The position numbers were made by a program, and so were the translations under genes. From NCBI GenBank assembly GCA_030849805.1, contig JASANZ010002184.1, positions 1 through 64,000 on the forward strand: a DNA stretch of 64,000 nucleotides, given 5' to 3'. The notes under the pieces are model-generated. The model ran no database searches. It was given only the letters and a program-made list of their open reading frames with translations, and had not been told where the DNA came from. This stretch comes from Sergeia podlipaevii. Lineage: Eukaryota > Euglenozoa > Kinetoplastea > Trypanosomatida > Trypanosomatidae. Positions 30,033-40,390 of the stretch are shown here, one piece after another; positions within the stretch are counted from its first letter, which is position 1; the number at the start of each line of letters is the position of its first letter.

Positions 30033-31166
30033 TTAGTAGGACCCAAAGACACGACGTCCAAATTCATAAATGTACTCAGTGGCAGTGAGCTCGTCATCAT
30101 GTGGCCAGTTGTGCCCACCACCGATCACTTGCATGATCTCTACCTCAGAAAGCCACGCCACCTTCTCCCCCTCTTCTTCAACCTTACACTTTTCATAGAT
30201 AGAGTTGTGATAAGTGGTTGTGTTTATGGTCGTACGCGGAGAGTTGGCATCGCACCCGTTGCGACGCACCCACCCGGCAATGTTGCTTGGCATATCAGGG
30301 AATCCAAGAAAGCTGTTGCCATCCCATGGCACCGTTGAGTCCCTGTCACCGTGAATCATCAGTACACTTGGTCGCTTCAAAGGCGCATTCCCCTTCTCTG
30401 TAATGACAGAGTCGCATTTGCTGATGGCTTGAGCGTTACCAGGACGCAGTTCCACCACGCCACTGACTGAAGCAACTGCACGAAACACGTCTGGTGCGGT
30501 ACAGCCCAGGATCTCGGCGTGCATCGCGCCATTGCTGAGACCCACTGCCATCACCTTGGATGGGTCAACGCATACACGTGCAGAAACCACCTCCACGATG
30601 CTCCGTGCAAAGCCAATGTCATCGGGGCGGTCAGAGAAGAAGCCGCAGCACATGCCAGAGTTCCAGCCCGTACCGAGCAATCCGCGTGACCCACACGCAC
30701 TAACGAGGATGTAGCCATCCTTCTCCGCGTGCTGAATAAAACCTGTTGCATCTAAGAAGTGCTGGCAATTGTCGTTCAGCCCGTGAAACATCACCTGGAG
30801 AGCCGCAGGGTTGTAGCCGTACTCCTTCACGTCCCCTGTGCGGTTGCGAGCACGAATATCTATGTAGCTGTTGGGAACATAAATAATGAAGTTACGGTCT
30901 CCGTCTTGAGTTGGAATTGTAATCACAGTTTGCTTCCCAATAGGAAACTGCGGATCAGAAGCACATCCATCCGCTTTTTCATCTGTCTTGGCAGGCAAAG
31001 CGATCGGCAAGCCATGTGGGTTCAGACGCGCAATCATGGACTTGATCGACTGATGCGGCGGGCGGTGAATAGAGTCAAAGAACTCCGGTACAAGATTTGC
31101 GGACGCGGCATCCAGCGATAGTAGAAGCGCCACACATAGAGGCAGCAACAAGTGCATTCGCTGCAT
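30033..31166 (-). CDS. secreted PHB-depolymerase/feruloyl-esterase-type (LpqC-like) hydrolase
   Basis: A 377-residue serine esterase of the PHB-depolymerase/LpqC family. A signal peptide is clear (HLLLPLCVALLLSLDAASA), so it enters the secretory route. The family order is visible: FIIYVPNSY, QVMFHGLNDNC (oxyanion region), GTGWNSGMCCGF, then GLSNGAM with nucleophile Ser 211, HGDRDSTVPW with Asp 276 or 274, and IGGGHNWP with His 352. Paired Cys residues (CGF, ARVCVD, ILGCTAP) suggest disulfides. The triad is intact. The family is most familiar in bacteria and fungi, where members cleave polyesters or feruloyl esters; the substrate here is unknown and bacterial ancestry is possible. The ATG at 31166 lies 15 bases after a clean TTCAG acceptor. 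Confidence 0.88.
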   Translation of the reverse strand: MQRMHLLLPLCVALLLSLDAASANLVPEFFDSIHRPPHQSIKSMIARLNPHGLPIALPAKTDEKADGCASDPQFPIGKQTVITIPTQDGDRNFIIYVPNSYIDIRARNRTGDVKEYGYNPAALQVMFHGLNDNCQHFLDATGFIQHAEKDGYILVSACGSRGLLGTGWNSGMCCGFFSDRPDDIGFARSIVEVVSARVCVDPSKVMAVGLSNGAMHAEILGCTAPDVFRAVASVSGVVELRPGNAQAISKCDSVITEKGNAPLKRPSVLMIHGDRDSTVPWDGNSFLGFPDMPSNIAGWVRRNGCDANSPRTTINTTTYHNSIYEKCKVEEEGEKVAWLSEVEIMQVIGGGHNWPHDDELTATEYIYEFGRRVFGSY

Positions 31167-31180
31167 AGTTCTTTCTTCCT

Positions 31181-31202
31181 CTGAATAAGATGAAAAAAAA
31201 AT
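31181..31202 (-). promoter_or_regulatory. trans-splice acceptor with pyrimidine tract
   Basis: On the coding strand a T9 run and CATCTTATT lead into CAG at 31181-31183, about 15 bases before the esterase ATG. Confidence 0.7.
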
Positions 31203-31698
31203 TGAATGAGTGTCTCTTGTATTGCTGAGACTGCAGATATAGATAAATAATAATAATAATAAAAACGCACGCAAGGTACAGTATCTTCTTCCCTCTTTGA
31301 AGATACTAATTCACTCTGGTTGTTATACTCTACAGTGAGCTGATTAAAAAATAGAGTAGAAAAATATCAAAAGCGTTTGGTTAGAATAACGCACAGTGAT
31401 ACTGTTATATGAAGAGAAAAAGAGGAAAACGAGAAGAGAAAAAGAGAGTGTTTTCAGGGATCCATACATAGAGATGATGCCTGCTATATAGAACTGTACT
31501 ACAAGAATGCATTAACGACACAAATGATGACACTTCCATTGTCAACATTTAGAAGCACCAATGTATGCGTGCACAAAAGCAGTATACCTTTATGCCGTGA
31601 TAAAGAAAAAAAAACATAAATAGAGATATATATCAATATAGCGTAAAACAGGATACATGAATATCCGACATCTACTGTGTAGAAAAAAAAGTTCTGAT

Positions 31699-31715
31699 CT
31701 CTCTCTCTCTCTCTT

Positions 31716-31746
<31 letters not shown>

Positions 31747-31757
31747 GGAGAGAGAGC
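31699..31757. repeat. (CT)n(TA)n(AG)n self-complementary microsatellite
   Basis: About sixteen bases of CT repeat, about sixteen of TA repeat and about twenty-five of AG repeat lie head to tail. CT pairs with AG and TA with itself, so the block can fold into one long hairpin or cruciform. Confidence 0.9.
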
Positions 31758-32932
31758 AGACATACGCAAGCATAAAAAATAGGCAGCCTTTTCCTCTCTT
31801 TGCTATTAATGCACAATACACATAATAAAAAAGCAGGCTAGTCAAAGAAAGTACCATAGAAAAAATAGCACCGAAAGATACTATTTTTTTTTTTTTTCGT
31901 GAGGGCTGGGGGTGACAAGAAGAAAAAATGTATGAAAGCAGAAGAAAAAAAGGAAAAAAATATTGTCGCTTCGCTCCCCCATGGTTGAGACATCTTCTCA
32001 AATTAAATGGGTAAAGGATTATGTTTTGCCGGGTGTTGCTCTTTTCGCGTTTTTTTTTGTGTAGCCTGTGCTTAAAATACCGCCCCAAATAGCCCATTCA
32101 GGTAGATGCCAGTGACAGCATCATAACAGAATCACACACACGCACACATACACACAACATTAACTAAACAAAGCGCAGCATTTCGGCTTTTTTTTTTCTT
32201 TTCCTCAAATGTATATAGAAGGTATTAAATTGTCCTAAAGAAAAGAAAGGAATTGGTTTCATTTTTATTTTAAACAAAAATGTAAGCAAAAATAAGGCGT
32301 TAATAATAAAAATGATTGGGAATGTGTAGGGCAAAGAAATACTCTTGTATTTCCAACAATATATAAATATATATATAAAGGAGGGGGGGCATCGATCGTT
32401 TGCTCTATAGCTTTAGGAGACCATCCATATACGTTCACTCTAACATGTACGTTTTGCAACAAGGACAAAAAAAAAACATGCGCATAAGATAGTAAAATGT
32501 GAAAGCGAGAGCAATTATGGAACACTGTTGTCTGAAGCGACATCTAATAGAATTTACAGCTTTAGAAAAAAAAGACACATATAACTTTTTTTTTGTAAAT
32601 GGAAGCACTATGTCACAGTAGCATATACACCACGTACAAATGCAAGAAGCACCACGCAATGAAAAACAATAAAAAATAATAATAAAAAGATCCCTTCTTC
32701 ATTTTATAAGTGATCAGTATTCGTACGTCATTTCTTGTGTGCTTCATTAAATTATTATCATCTTTTTTTCCCCCAGCCGCATAATCTACACAAATAATAA
32801 TAATAATAAATAAAAAAAGTAATTTTTGTTCACGCACACAGGTCTCTCTTATTTCCACCAACAAAGTGGCACTATAGCAGCTTAGTTATATGAAAAGAGA
32901 AAGACGAAGAAAATAAGGGGGGGGAGGGAAAG

Positions 32933-32954
32933 CACACACACACACACACACACA
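32933..32954. repeat. (CA)n microsatellite
   Basis: Eleven CA dinucleotides followed by an interrupted continuation to about 32963. Confidence 0.9.
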
Positions 32955-34000
32955 TACACACACAGCAACATCACCATAATGACTACGATCAATAGCTCTC
33001 TTACCGCGGCACGTATACAGAGATACCAACAGCAGCAGTAAATGTAGTGCCAAAGAAAAAAAAGAAGAGGAAAAAAAAGAATGGAATGAAAGAAGGAAAG
33101 GAATCAGGTAACTCCTCTTCATACGCTTTCTTTTCCTTTCTCTCTCTCCAGAACGTGGCCCTCTCGTGAGCAGATGATGCAGGGTGTATAACTTAGAAAA
33201 TATCAACTGAGAAGCAATAAAAACATATCATGACAGCAATCATGGAACAACAACAAGAAAACACGTTGTAGTCCGATAGAACATAGTCGAGTTTGCTGGA
33301 AGCAAGATAGAAAAAAAAAGAAAAAGAAAAAAGGGTAAACATACTGAGAAAATATCAACAATAATAATTAGAAAAAGGGAACAAAGATCCGTTTGGAATA
33401 TTATTGTCGTGATATGTAACCTTCAGTAACTTTCAAAAAAAAAAAACCTGTATGAATGAACGTCAGCAATAGTGAGGGAATGTATACGCACACATATTTT
33501 TAAAATATATATCGTTTCTTGTTGGTAATATGGAGTTTTCTCTTTCATGTTATTGTTTTTTTTTTTTTTGAAAGAGAAAGCAGCTGCCCAAACGTTGCAC
33601 CAGAACAACAACAAAAAAGAAAACACTCCATCAAACGCTGACCATAATCTCCAAATATATATATATCAACTACGCCGGCGTATAAACATACATAAACGCA
33701 CCAACAAAAGTGAATATGAAGCGATATTCATCCCTTGAAAGTGTGTATATAAACAAATCATACACATTTATATTATATCTACGCAAGACACAAAATCAAT
33801 AAGTCCATGTGTATATGGAATGGAAAAAGAGAACACAACATTGCTGACACAAAGTATGTTAAAATGACCTCTGATCTGTAAATAATAATAATAAATAGTA
33901 ATAAAAAAGAGTAAACCAACAAGAAATTACGCAATAGTACATTCTGCAGCTCCATAGGTTCCCATTTCTTTTCACCATCCTGAACCGTACGCCCAAAAAG

Positions 34001-34285
34001 TTAGTGCACTGAAACAAGGATTGGGGGAGGGCGAGACGCTTCTAGAGGTCTCGCGCGAGGAGGTGGCTGCTCAGAGCGCATCTCGCGCTGATTGTTCGCG
34101 CCATCCACAGAAGTGTAAATATAATAGCCCTTGGAGTTGCAATGGGAAGAATTGGACTCACTCAACCGGCGTCCCTCCAGTCTATCTGCCTTCCTTCGCG
34201 CATGGAGTTCGGCCTTTCTTTGCTCTGTAAGTGTTTTGGTGCGAGGCTCCTTTACCTTACTCCTGCGCAAGCAACCAATTGCCAT
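34001..34285 (-). CDS. small basic protein, unknown
   Basis: A 94-residue open frame with an ATG start. It sits in a GC-richer island inside AT-rich spacer, the usual look of a coding segment in this window. It is strongly basic (MAIGCLRRSKVKEPRTKT, then ARRKADRLEGRR) and ends Pro/Arg-rich (PPPRARPLEASRPPP). I recognise no domain. On the coding strand a T10 run near 34340 is followed by AG candidates about 50 bases upstream of the ATG, compatible with trans-splicing. Two plus-strand frames overlap it (34021-34230 and 34142-34360), but no other gene here is on the plus strand and those run into AT-rich sequence. It could also be chance or a young, fast-evolving gene. Confidence 0.5.
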   Translation of the reverse strand: MAIGCLRRSKVKEPRTKTLTEQRKAELHARRKADRLEGRRLSESNSSHCNSKGYYIYTSVDGANNQREMRSEQPPPRARPLEASRPPPILVSVH

Positions 34286-34733
34286 TTCTCTTTATCCCTC
34301 TATTTTAAAAAGCCTTTTTTCACTTTCTTTTACAAAAAAAAAATTGTTAATATATTTTAAGTTGTTGCTTCCCTATTTAAAAAATGTTTTGATATATAGA
34401 TTTATAAGTTTGTAAGTGTGGTTACTTTTATATAAGTGCTGTGGCTAACCTGTGGGTGGTATATAGCGATTGAACTCCGACAAGAGTAGTTAACAAAAAA
34501 AAAAAAGGAAGAACGGCAACAAAAATAATAATGAAAAATATAGTGATAATGATATCAAAAAAAAGAATAAAAATAAAAAGCAGCAGTTGTGTGGGAAATA
34601 GTGCAAAATAAATAATAAAAAAAGAAAGGAGTACAGATGTTTGCTTCATGATGTAGTCACAATACGTTAATATTCCGAGACAAATGGATCGCTCGTCTAA
34701 CTAAAATTTCAAAAAAAAAAATTTTTTTTCAAA
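34286..34733. other. intergenic spacer
   Basis: AT-rich spacer between ITPase and the small basic frame, containing oligo-T (coding strand) tracts at about 34340 and 34495. No other gene is seen. Confidence 0.6.
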
Positions 34734-35417
34734 CTAGTGGTGTGCCATGTACTCCTTAACGAGCGCGAGTGCCTTGGCGCGATGAGAAATAGTGTTCTTT
34801 TCTTCAACGGTCATCTCAGCAAACGTCTTTGCGCATCCCACTGTCTGCTGCTCAAGTGGTTCAAAGATGGGGTCCCAACCAAATCCTAGTGCTCCACGAG
34901 CTGCATTCACAATTTTGCCCGGACAGATTCCCTCAAATTGCTCCACAAGAGCCTCCCCGTTGACCGCATCGACACCGTAGCAGTACGAGAACACACACGA
35001 GGCCTTGGCAAGACGGTGAGACTGAGATGCATCCCCAGGCACAGCGAACCCTCCAGTCATGCGTATGAGGCCATCGAGACGGACAGTGCTGAGAAACCAC
35101 TTGATGTACGGCCCTGGCAGTCCACCGAGGCAATCGAAGCCAAGCGAGGTGTCGTCCACAAGCACTGGGACAAATGTCTCCCTGCTCTTTGCCGAAGCAA
35201 GTGGCTGCCCTGCTGGAATCTTGTTGACTACTCTAAATGCCTCAATGGCTTTGAGACGGCTGATTGTCAATGCCGTGGCCTCTTGCAGCTCTGGAAGATC
35301 AATCTGAACCGCTTGAACGTGTGCATAGGGTTCTAAATACTGCTGCACTTCGGCCAGCTTTCCTTTATTGCCAGTCACTAGCACTAAGACTGGCTTAGTG
35401 CTAGATCCCTCAGCCAT
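34734..35417 (-). CDS. ITPA: inosine triphosphate pyrophosphatase (ITPase, HAM1 family)
   Basis: A 227-residue Ham1/ITPA enzyme. It hydrolyses ITP, dITP and XTP to the monophosphate and pyrophosphate, clearing deaminated purines from the nucleotide pool. All core motifs are present: VTGNKGKLAEVQQYL at the N-terminus (nucleotide binding), VDDTSLGFDCLGGLPGPYIK with the metal-binding Asp pair, GALGFGWDPIFEP, and EKNTISHRAKAL at the C-terminus. Length is slightly above the human protein because of a short insertion around ASAKSRE. No targeting signal is seen from the ATG at 35417. The frame extends upstream to 35546, but that part is Phe/Leu-rich pyrimidine-tract translation, so the start is set at 35417. 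Confidence 0.96.
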   Translation of the reverse strand: MAEGSSTKPVLVLVTGNKGKLAEVQQYLEPYAHVQAVQIDLPELQEATALTISRLKAIEAFRVVNKIPAGQPLASAKSRETFVPVLVDDTSLGFDCLGGLPGPYIKWFLSTVRLDGLIRMTGGFAVPGDASQSHRLAKASCVFSYCYGVDAVNGEALVEQFEGICPGKIVNAARGALGFGWDPIFEPLEQQTVGCAKTFAEMTVEEKNTISHRAKALALVKEYMAHH

Positions 35418-36071
35418 AGTAGTACGTAAAGTATGAACTAGGAAGAATAAGGAAGCCCTATAAATCTTGTACTGTCCTAATCTCGTAGAATGAAGAAGAA
35501 GAAAAAAGAAAGACAATTTGATGTGTGTGCTTAAAAAAAAAAACATGGGAGTCTGCTGCCCAAAGAAAGGAAAGTAGCAAGTGATTTTATCAGGCTTTAG
35601 CTCCTTCCTTTATCTAATTCTACCTCCCTCCCCTACCTTTAGGCGCAGATAGCTGATGATGGCAAAGTATGTATTTTCTTCTTGTTATTTATGGTGCCAG
35701 GATGAAGAGAGCCGAAATTTATTGGTATGTAATTCTGTTCTGATTGAGCAAAAAGCTAACTCCCTGACAGCCCCCCCCCCACAAAAAAAAAGGAGGTCTG
35801 GAATAGTTGCAATGTCTTTAGTCAACGATACTACACACGAAAGGAGGGAAAAGGCATAATAATGATAAGTCAGAGTATGGATATATGTGTTGCCACATAC
35901 GAAAAAAAGGAACATAACTCATGAATAATAAAAAGAAATACAGCGCAAACCTCGCATATAGACAGGTTTCATCCATTTCAGTTCGCTTTCTTCCTTTTTT
36001 TCCTTGCTGCTACATATACGCCTCTTTCAAAGATAAACAAACCAATTATACTTCTTTTTTTTACAAAATTT
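35418..36071. other. intergenic spacer
   Basis: AT-rich spacer with a C/T tract on the coding strand at about 35490-35520, a likely splice signal for ITPase, and a C9A9 run near 35770. No gene is seen. Confidence 0.6.
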
Positions 36072-39000
36072 CTAGTTCTGAGTTTTTTCTGACTGCTGCG
36101 CGTCCTCGTCTTCTTTCTCAGCGACAGCCATCTTCGCTACCTCTGCAAAGTCTACGTCTAGTGCAGGATACATGCGGCTCAGGTGCGGTACAATCGTCGC
36201 GTGACGAAACCCTATCCCCGCCAGCGCATCCAACAGCTTGCGGGCATCTGCCTCTGTAAACTTCTCCGGGGTCAGCTCACATGCACGATCCACGCACACC
36301 TGAAACACCGCAGGCGCGTTTATATTGAGCGCAGCGTAGCTCGCCACAATTGTGGCCACCTCTGAAGCCTTAAGGAGCTGCGCCACAGTTTGAATGCGCG
36401 GCGCAAATTCTACAAAAAGCCGATCGTAGCGCATCCCAACGCGAGCGTATGCCTCCAGCAGGGTAGCGATGAGTGGGCAGCGGAACTCCCCACGCAGCTG
36501 TACTGCACGGTCTGCTAGCTTGGCAAACAGCTTGTAGTGCCATACCTTTACGCTCGAATAAGCGTACACAACGTTGACGATGTCGTTTGGTGTGCCGTAG
36601 TCCGCGACAAAGCGCACGCGTGGAATCATGGCGATAAATAAATGGTCGTTTGCTACCCCGGCAGTAGCGAAAGATGCCAAAAGTGACGCAATGGTGACCG
36701 CCGAGGTCAAGTCCTTCATCGCAATAGTGCGATCTGCGGCAATTGAAAAAAGTTCCGCGTCTGCTTTACCAATGAGTGCGTACGCAGAGACAATTCGCGC
36801 CATATCAACTGGTGGCGCTGTTGGCAGCAGTGCAACTGCACGCCTTGCAATAACCACAAACGCAGCCATCAACGCAGAGCTAGCATCAGAGGCTGCGGCA
36901 TCAGGCAATGTGCTGGTGCTGAAACTGGTGCGCAGTCTTGCTAGAGAGAGAAGCACTTCTCCCACTTCACCGACAGGCAGGGTGTCTACGGCCGCCACAA
37001 CACGGGCGGCGAGTGCCTTTGAAAGACGCTGCACGTCTTGTGTTTCATCATGAGGAGAAGAAGAGGATTCGTCCAGAGGCAACGATAACGTGGCGGAAAG
37101 GCGAGAGAGAACCGACAATAACATCACTGCCTGACGTATGCTTTGTGGGTCCACACCAGTAGCATCAGCACGCTCTTTTCCTGCTGCTCCTCTTCCTTTC
37201 CCTTCTAGCGGTCGCTGGGTTTGCGTATCATCCCTTGCACCTACCGCAGACGACTGAACCACCTTTTCCCCAGCCGGGGCAAAAAAATCTGTATCCACCA
37301 CAATATGGTGTACAGCGCTCGCAATGAAGGCGGCAGTTAAGCGGGGATGCTGCACATCCATTCGAATGAGCGCAAGTTGTCCTATTGTGAGCTGCTCCAG
37401 CGTATAGAGAGCGCCTGAAGGGTCCGCCATGCGGTCCGCCAGCGCCCATACCACGCGGAAGTTCCATATCAGCATCTTGGCGTAGGCCGCGAGGAGTGCC
37501 GTCACTTCCGCCGGGCTGCCGGATGTCTGGAGTTGCGCCAAGATAGCTGGTGCGGCATCTATAAATGGACGCGACTGACGGTACTCAACAGCGGCTAAGC
37601 CCGCCAAAATGGCGGATAGTTGCGCAAGAGAAAGATCACGTGATAGAGCATGCGCTCGTGTCGTGACGGCGTCGCAAAACTCGTCGCTTCGTACCCCGGC
37701 GCGGCCAAAACAACGTGCCAGCTGCGCCAGCTGGTGCGGGGATGCACGCTCGATGTACTGCACGAGATGCCCGGCAGTTACTCGCATGAGAGACTTGGCA
37801 CTCTTGTCCTCCAGCTCAACCATAAGCTCTACAAAGAGAATCACCTGTGGTGCACTCCACACGCTGATGCCGCGCGACATGGCTACTGTAATGGCGTCTG
37901 CGTAAGTTTCCACAATAGCATTAAAGAGTAGCGGTAAGAGCAGTGGCAGATCCAGCGGCGACGAGTTCGAGGTGGATAGCTGCGGCTCTACCACATGCTT
38001 ATAATAATGAGCCGCCAGCTTCACTCCGCACGCACGAAGTTTCTCATCACCACACTGGAGAAAATAGCCGACGATGACGCGAACGCTGCTAGGCGCACAC
38101 CCAATACCAGAGCGTAGTGAGGTGAGCGCTGAAAAAGACTCTGGGGCCGATGCTTCCTTGTGAATAGCCCTTGCCTCGCCGGCGCCAGTAAAATCATTAC
38201 TGCGAGTCTTCGCCTCGTTGCTACCCGCTACAGCTGCGGCATCGAGCTCCTCCAAGACGTCGTTGAGATACACATACACAGAAAACGGAATCGATGACTG
38301 TTCTGTGAGGTTGGCCAACACTAATGCTGCTGCGTCCATAGAGGCGTCATCACTCATCCAAAAGGACATGGATCCGTCAAGAATACGTTGCTTGAGTGCG
38401 GTCTGCTCAGGTCCGTTGAGAACATCAGAGCCGGATATGCAGGAAAGCATCGCCACATAGACGACGGCCTTGTCAAACCTATTTTGCTTATTCATGCCAG
38501 CATCCGCGTTGCGCTTGTCAGAAGCCTCGCCTGCTGTGATGGTTGCGGGTACAGGCTTGAGGCACTCATCATCCAGAGCATCTGTGATACACGCAATGAT
38601 GACGCTACGTATGGGCTTCGTGTCTACGGTGGAAGGAGCGCGGCTCAGTACACGTGACAACACATGTAACTCATGCGGGGAAAGATGAGCGACTTTGGCT
38701 GCGACGCGGGTCCAAAGATGATCATAGAAAGTACTCCAATCAACATCTCCGCTATTTCCTTTTGGTGTACCTGCTGATAAAATGTGAATAAGAGGTTTGT
38801 TGGCTGAGCAATCGTCAGCCGCGCACGCACTAAACGTACTCTTGTCGCTGGCGAGCACTACAAGGAGCTGACATAGGGTGTCCACTGCAGTCACGCCCTC
38901 AGTGTCAGCATCCACGCTTCGACAAAGGGCCATGATAACTGACACGAACTCGGTTGAGCCGCTCAGCTCGCTCCACGCCGCCAGCAGTATGGTTAGGAGA

Positions 39001-39720
39001 GTGCACTGGGTGCTAAGATCACTCGAGACAGCTAGGGAGCTAATAATTTGTTTTGGTGTGGCTGCCAGGACGGCGGAGAGGGAAGCGGGGTAAGGCAGAA
39101 GCAGCTGCATCGCGCGTAAAAGGTCACCAGGAGGAAGTGCTAGAGCCAAAGATGAATGTGGCAAAACCTCTGCAGCAGTACCAGCAGGCAGCCCGCCACC
39201 TGCGCGCGCGCACAACCACGAGGTGACATCCTGGAGAACGGTAAGATCGCCTGAGGCACGAAGAGGCGAAGTAGAGAGCAGCTGCAGGAGCTGGAGAACC
39301 GCACGCTTGTCAAGACCGGCAATGCGTCGAAGGTTCAACGCGCTAAGTAGCTGGAGCCCATGGCTTCGTTCTCGCATGCAGCCAGCTTGATTGCTAGCAC
39401 GGATAACCTGCAATAGTTGCATGAGTTCGGGTACGCTATGGATGCTTGTTACTTGCTTGGCTGTAATAGAAAAAGGCATGATACCTACTGTTGACTGACA
39501 GTTGTTCCTTGCACTGTTGCTACCGTGGCCATTGCTGCCCAAAGTGGCATGCCCTGCACCCCTTTGAATAGGTTGTAAAGACTGAGAGCGAGAGAAGCGA
39601 GATGCACCAAAAGAAGAGCTGGTAAGCGGCGGCGGCGGGGGTGGGGGGAGTGACTCTCGTACAGACGAAGACGGCAATGCCGATGACGCGCGCTTTGAGA
39701 CCGTGCTATTTGATATAGAA

Positions 39721-39755
<35 letters not shown>

Positions 39756-39896
39756 GCACCAGCGTGTTGGTGTTGTCAGTGTTGCGGTGGAGACGCTATC
39801 GAGAGACGCCGTGCAATGGTTTGAGCACCAATACGTGAGTAGACTTCTGAACCCAACGCCCACGCCGAGGGTCAAAGTGACTCTACAAGATTTCAT
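36072..39896 (-). CDS. large mitochondrial helical-repeat (OPR/FASTK-like) protein
   Basis: A 1,274-residue protein. The N-terminus (MKSCRVTLTLGVGVGFRSLL) is basic and hydroxylated, like a mitochondrial presequence. It is followed by a Ser run encoded by a GAT/TCA repeat and a Pro run. From about residue 130 onward it is built of alpha-helical repeats of roughly 35-40 residues with recurring patterns such as IVNVVYAYSSVKVWHYKLF, IATLLEAYARVGMRYDRLF and VATIVASYAALNI. That phrase structure resembles octotricopeptide/FASTK-type RNA-binding repeats, common in organelle RNA metabolism. I see no RAP domain at the C-terminus, which is acidic. A role in kinetoplast RNA processing or mitoribosomes is inference only. 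Start is the first ATG. Confidence 0.8.
39721..39754. repeat. (GAT)n coding trinucleotide repeat
   Basis: Eleven GAT units inside the helical-repeat protein gene; read on the minus strand they give a run of Ser (TCA) codons. Confidence 0.9.
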
Positions 39897-40390
39897 TATT
39901 ACTTCTACTGCAACAGCAGCGACAAAATAATAATAATAAATAAATACCTAAAAAAGCAATAGTACTGTAATTGTGTATTTGCAATCTGTGAAGAAAATTA
40001 ACCGAAGAGAAAAAAAGATGAAGAAACTTCTGATGCGGTTGAATATATGTTTATATTCAGCGCTTGATCAACGTTGTGCACTGATACAGATGTATATACA
40101 GAAAAAGGCACACGTAAAGGTTTCTTTTTCATGCAGAAAAAAAGTAACAAGATCAAAACGAAAAAGAAGAATAGAGGAAGAAATGAAGGGAAAAAAGATG
40201 CAATCACTAATCGCAAAAAACACCGTGAAGTTCTCTTTTTTTTTCTTGGATGGTAGTTCGCTAGTCTATGTGCTGAGAACAAAATTCGTTTTTTCCCTCC
40301 CCCTCCCAAAAGCAACCGAGGGCAGAAGAGGAAAAAAAAAAAACCAGCAACCACTCACTGCATTTAACAACAACAACAACAAAAAAAGAA
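39897..40390. other. intergenic spacer
   Basis: AT-rich spacer with TAA/AAC microsatellites and oligo-A runs. Its one fairly long plus-strand open frame (39973-40401) is Lys-rich low complexity. No gene is seen. Confidence 0.6.

Larger units (their letters stand above)
31167..34000. other. long intergenic spacer, 2.8 kb
   Basis: The longest spacer in the window. It holds a symmetric (CT)n(TA)n(AG)n block (31699-31757), a (CA)n tract (32933-32954), numerous ATA/AAT runs and oligo-A runs. Open frames here are low-complexity translations such as Leu/Ser/Tyr repeats. No gene is supported. Confidence 0.6.

Noticed and set aside
32886..33206. 106-residue minus-strand frame with a basic segment
   Set aside because: The rest is Leu/Ser/Phe and Cys-Val repeats from microsatellites. 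No sign of a real protein.
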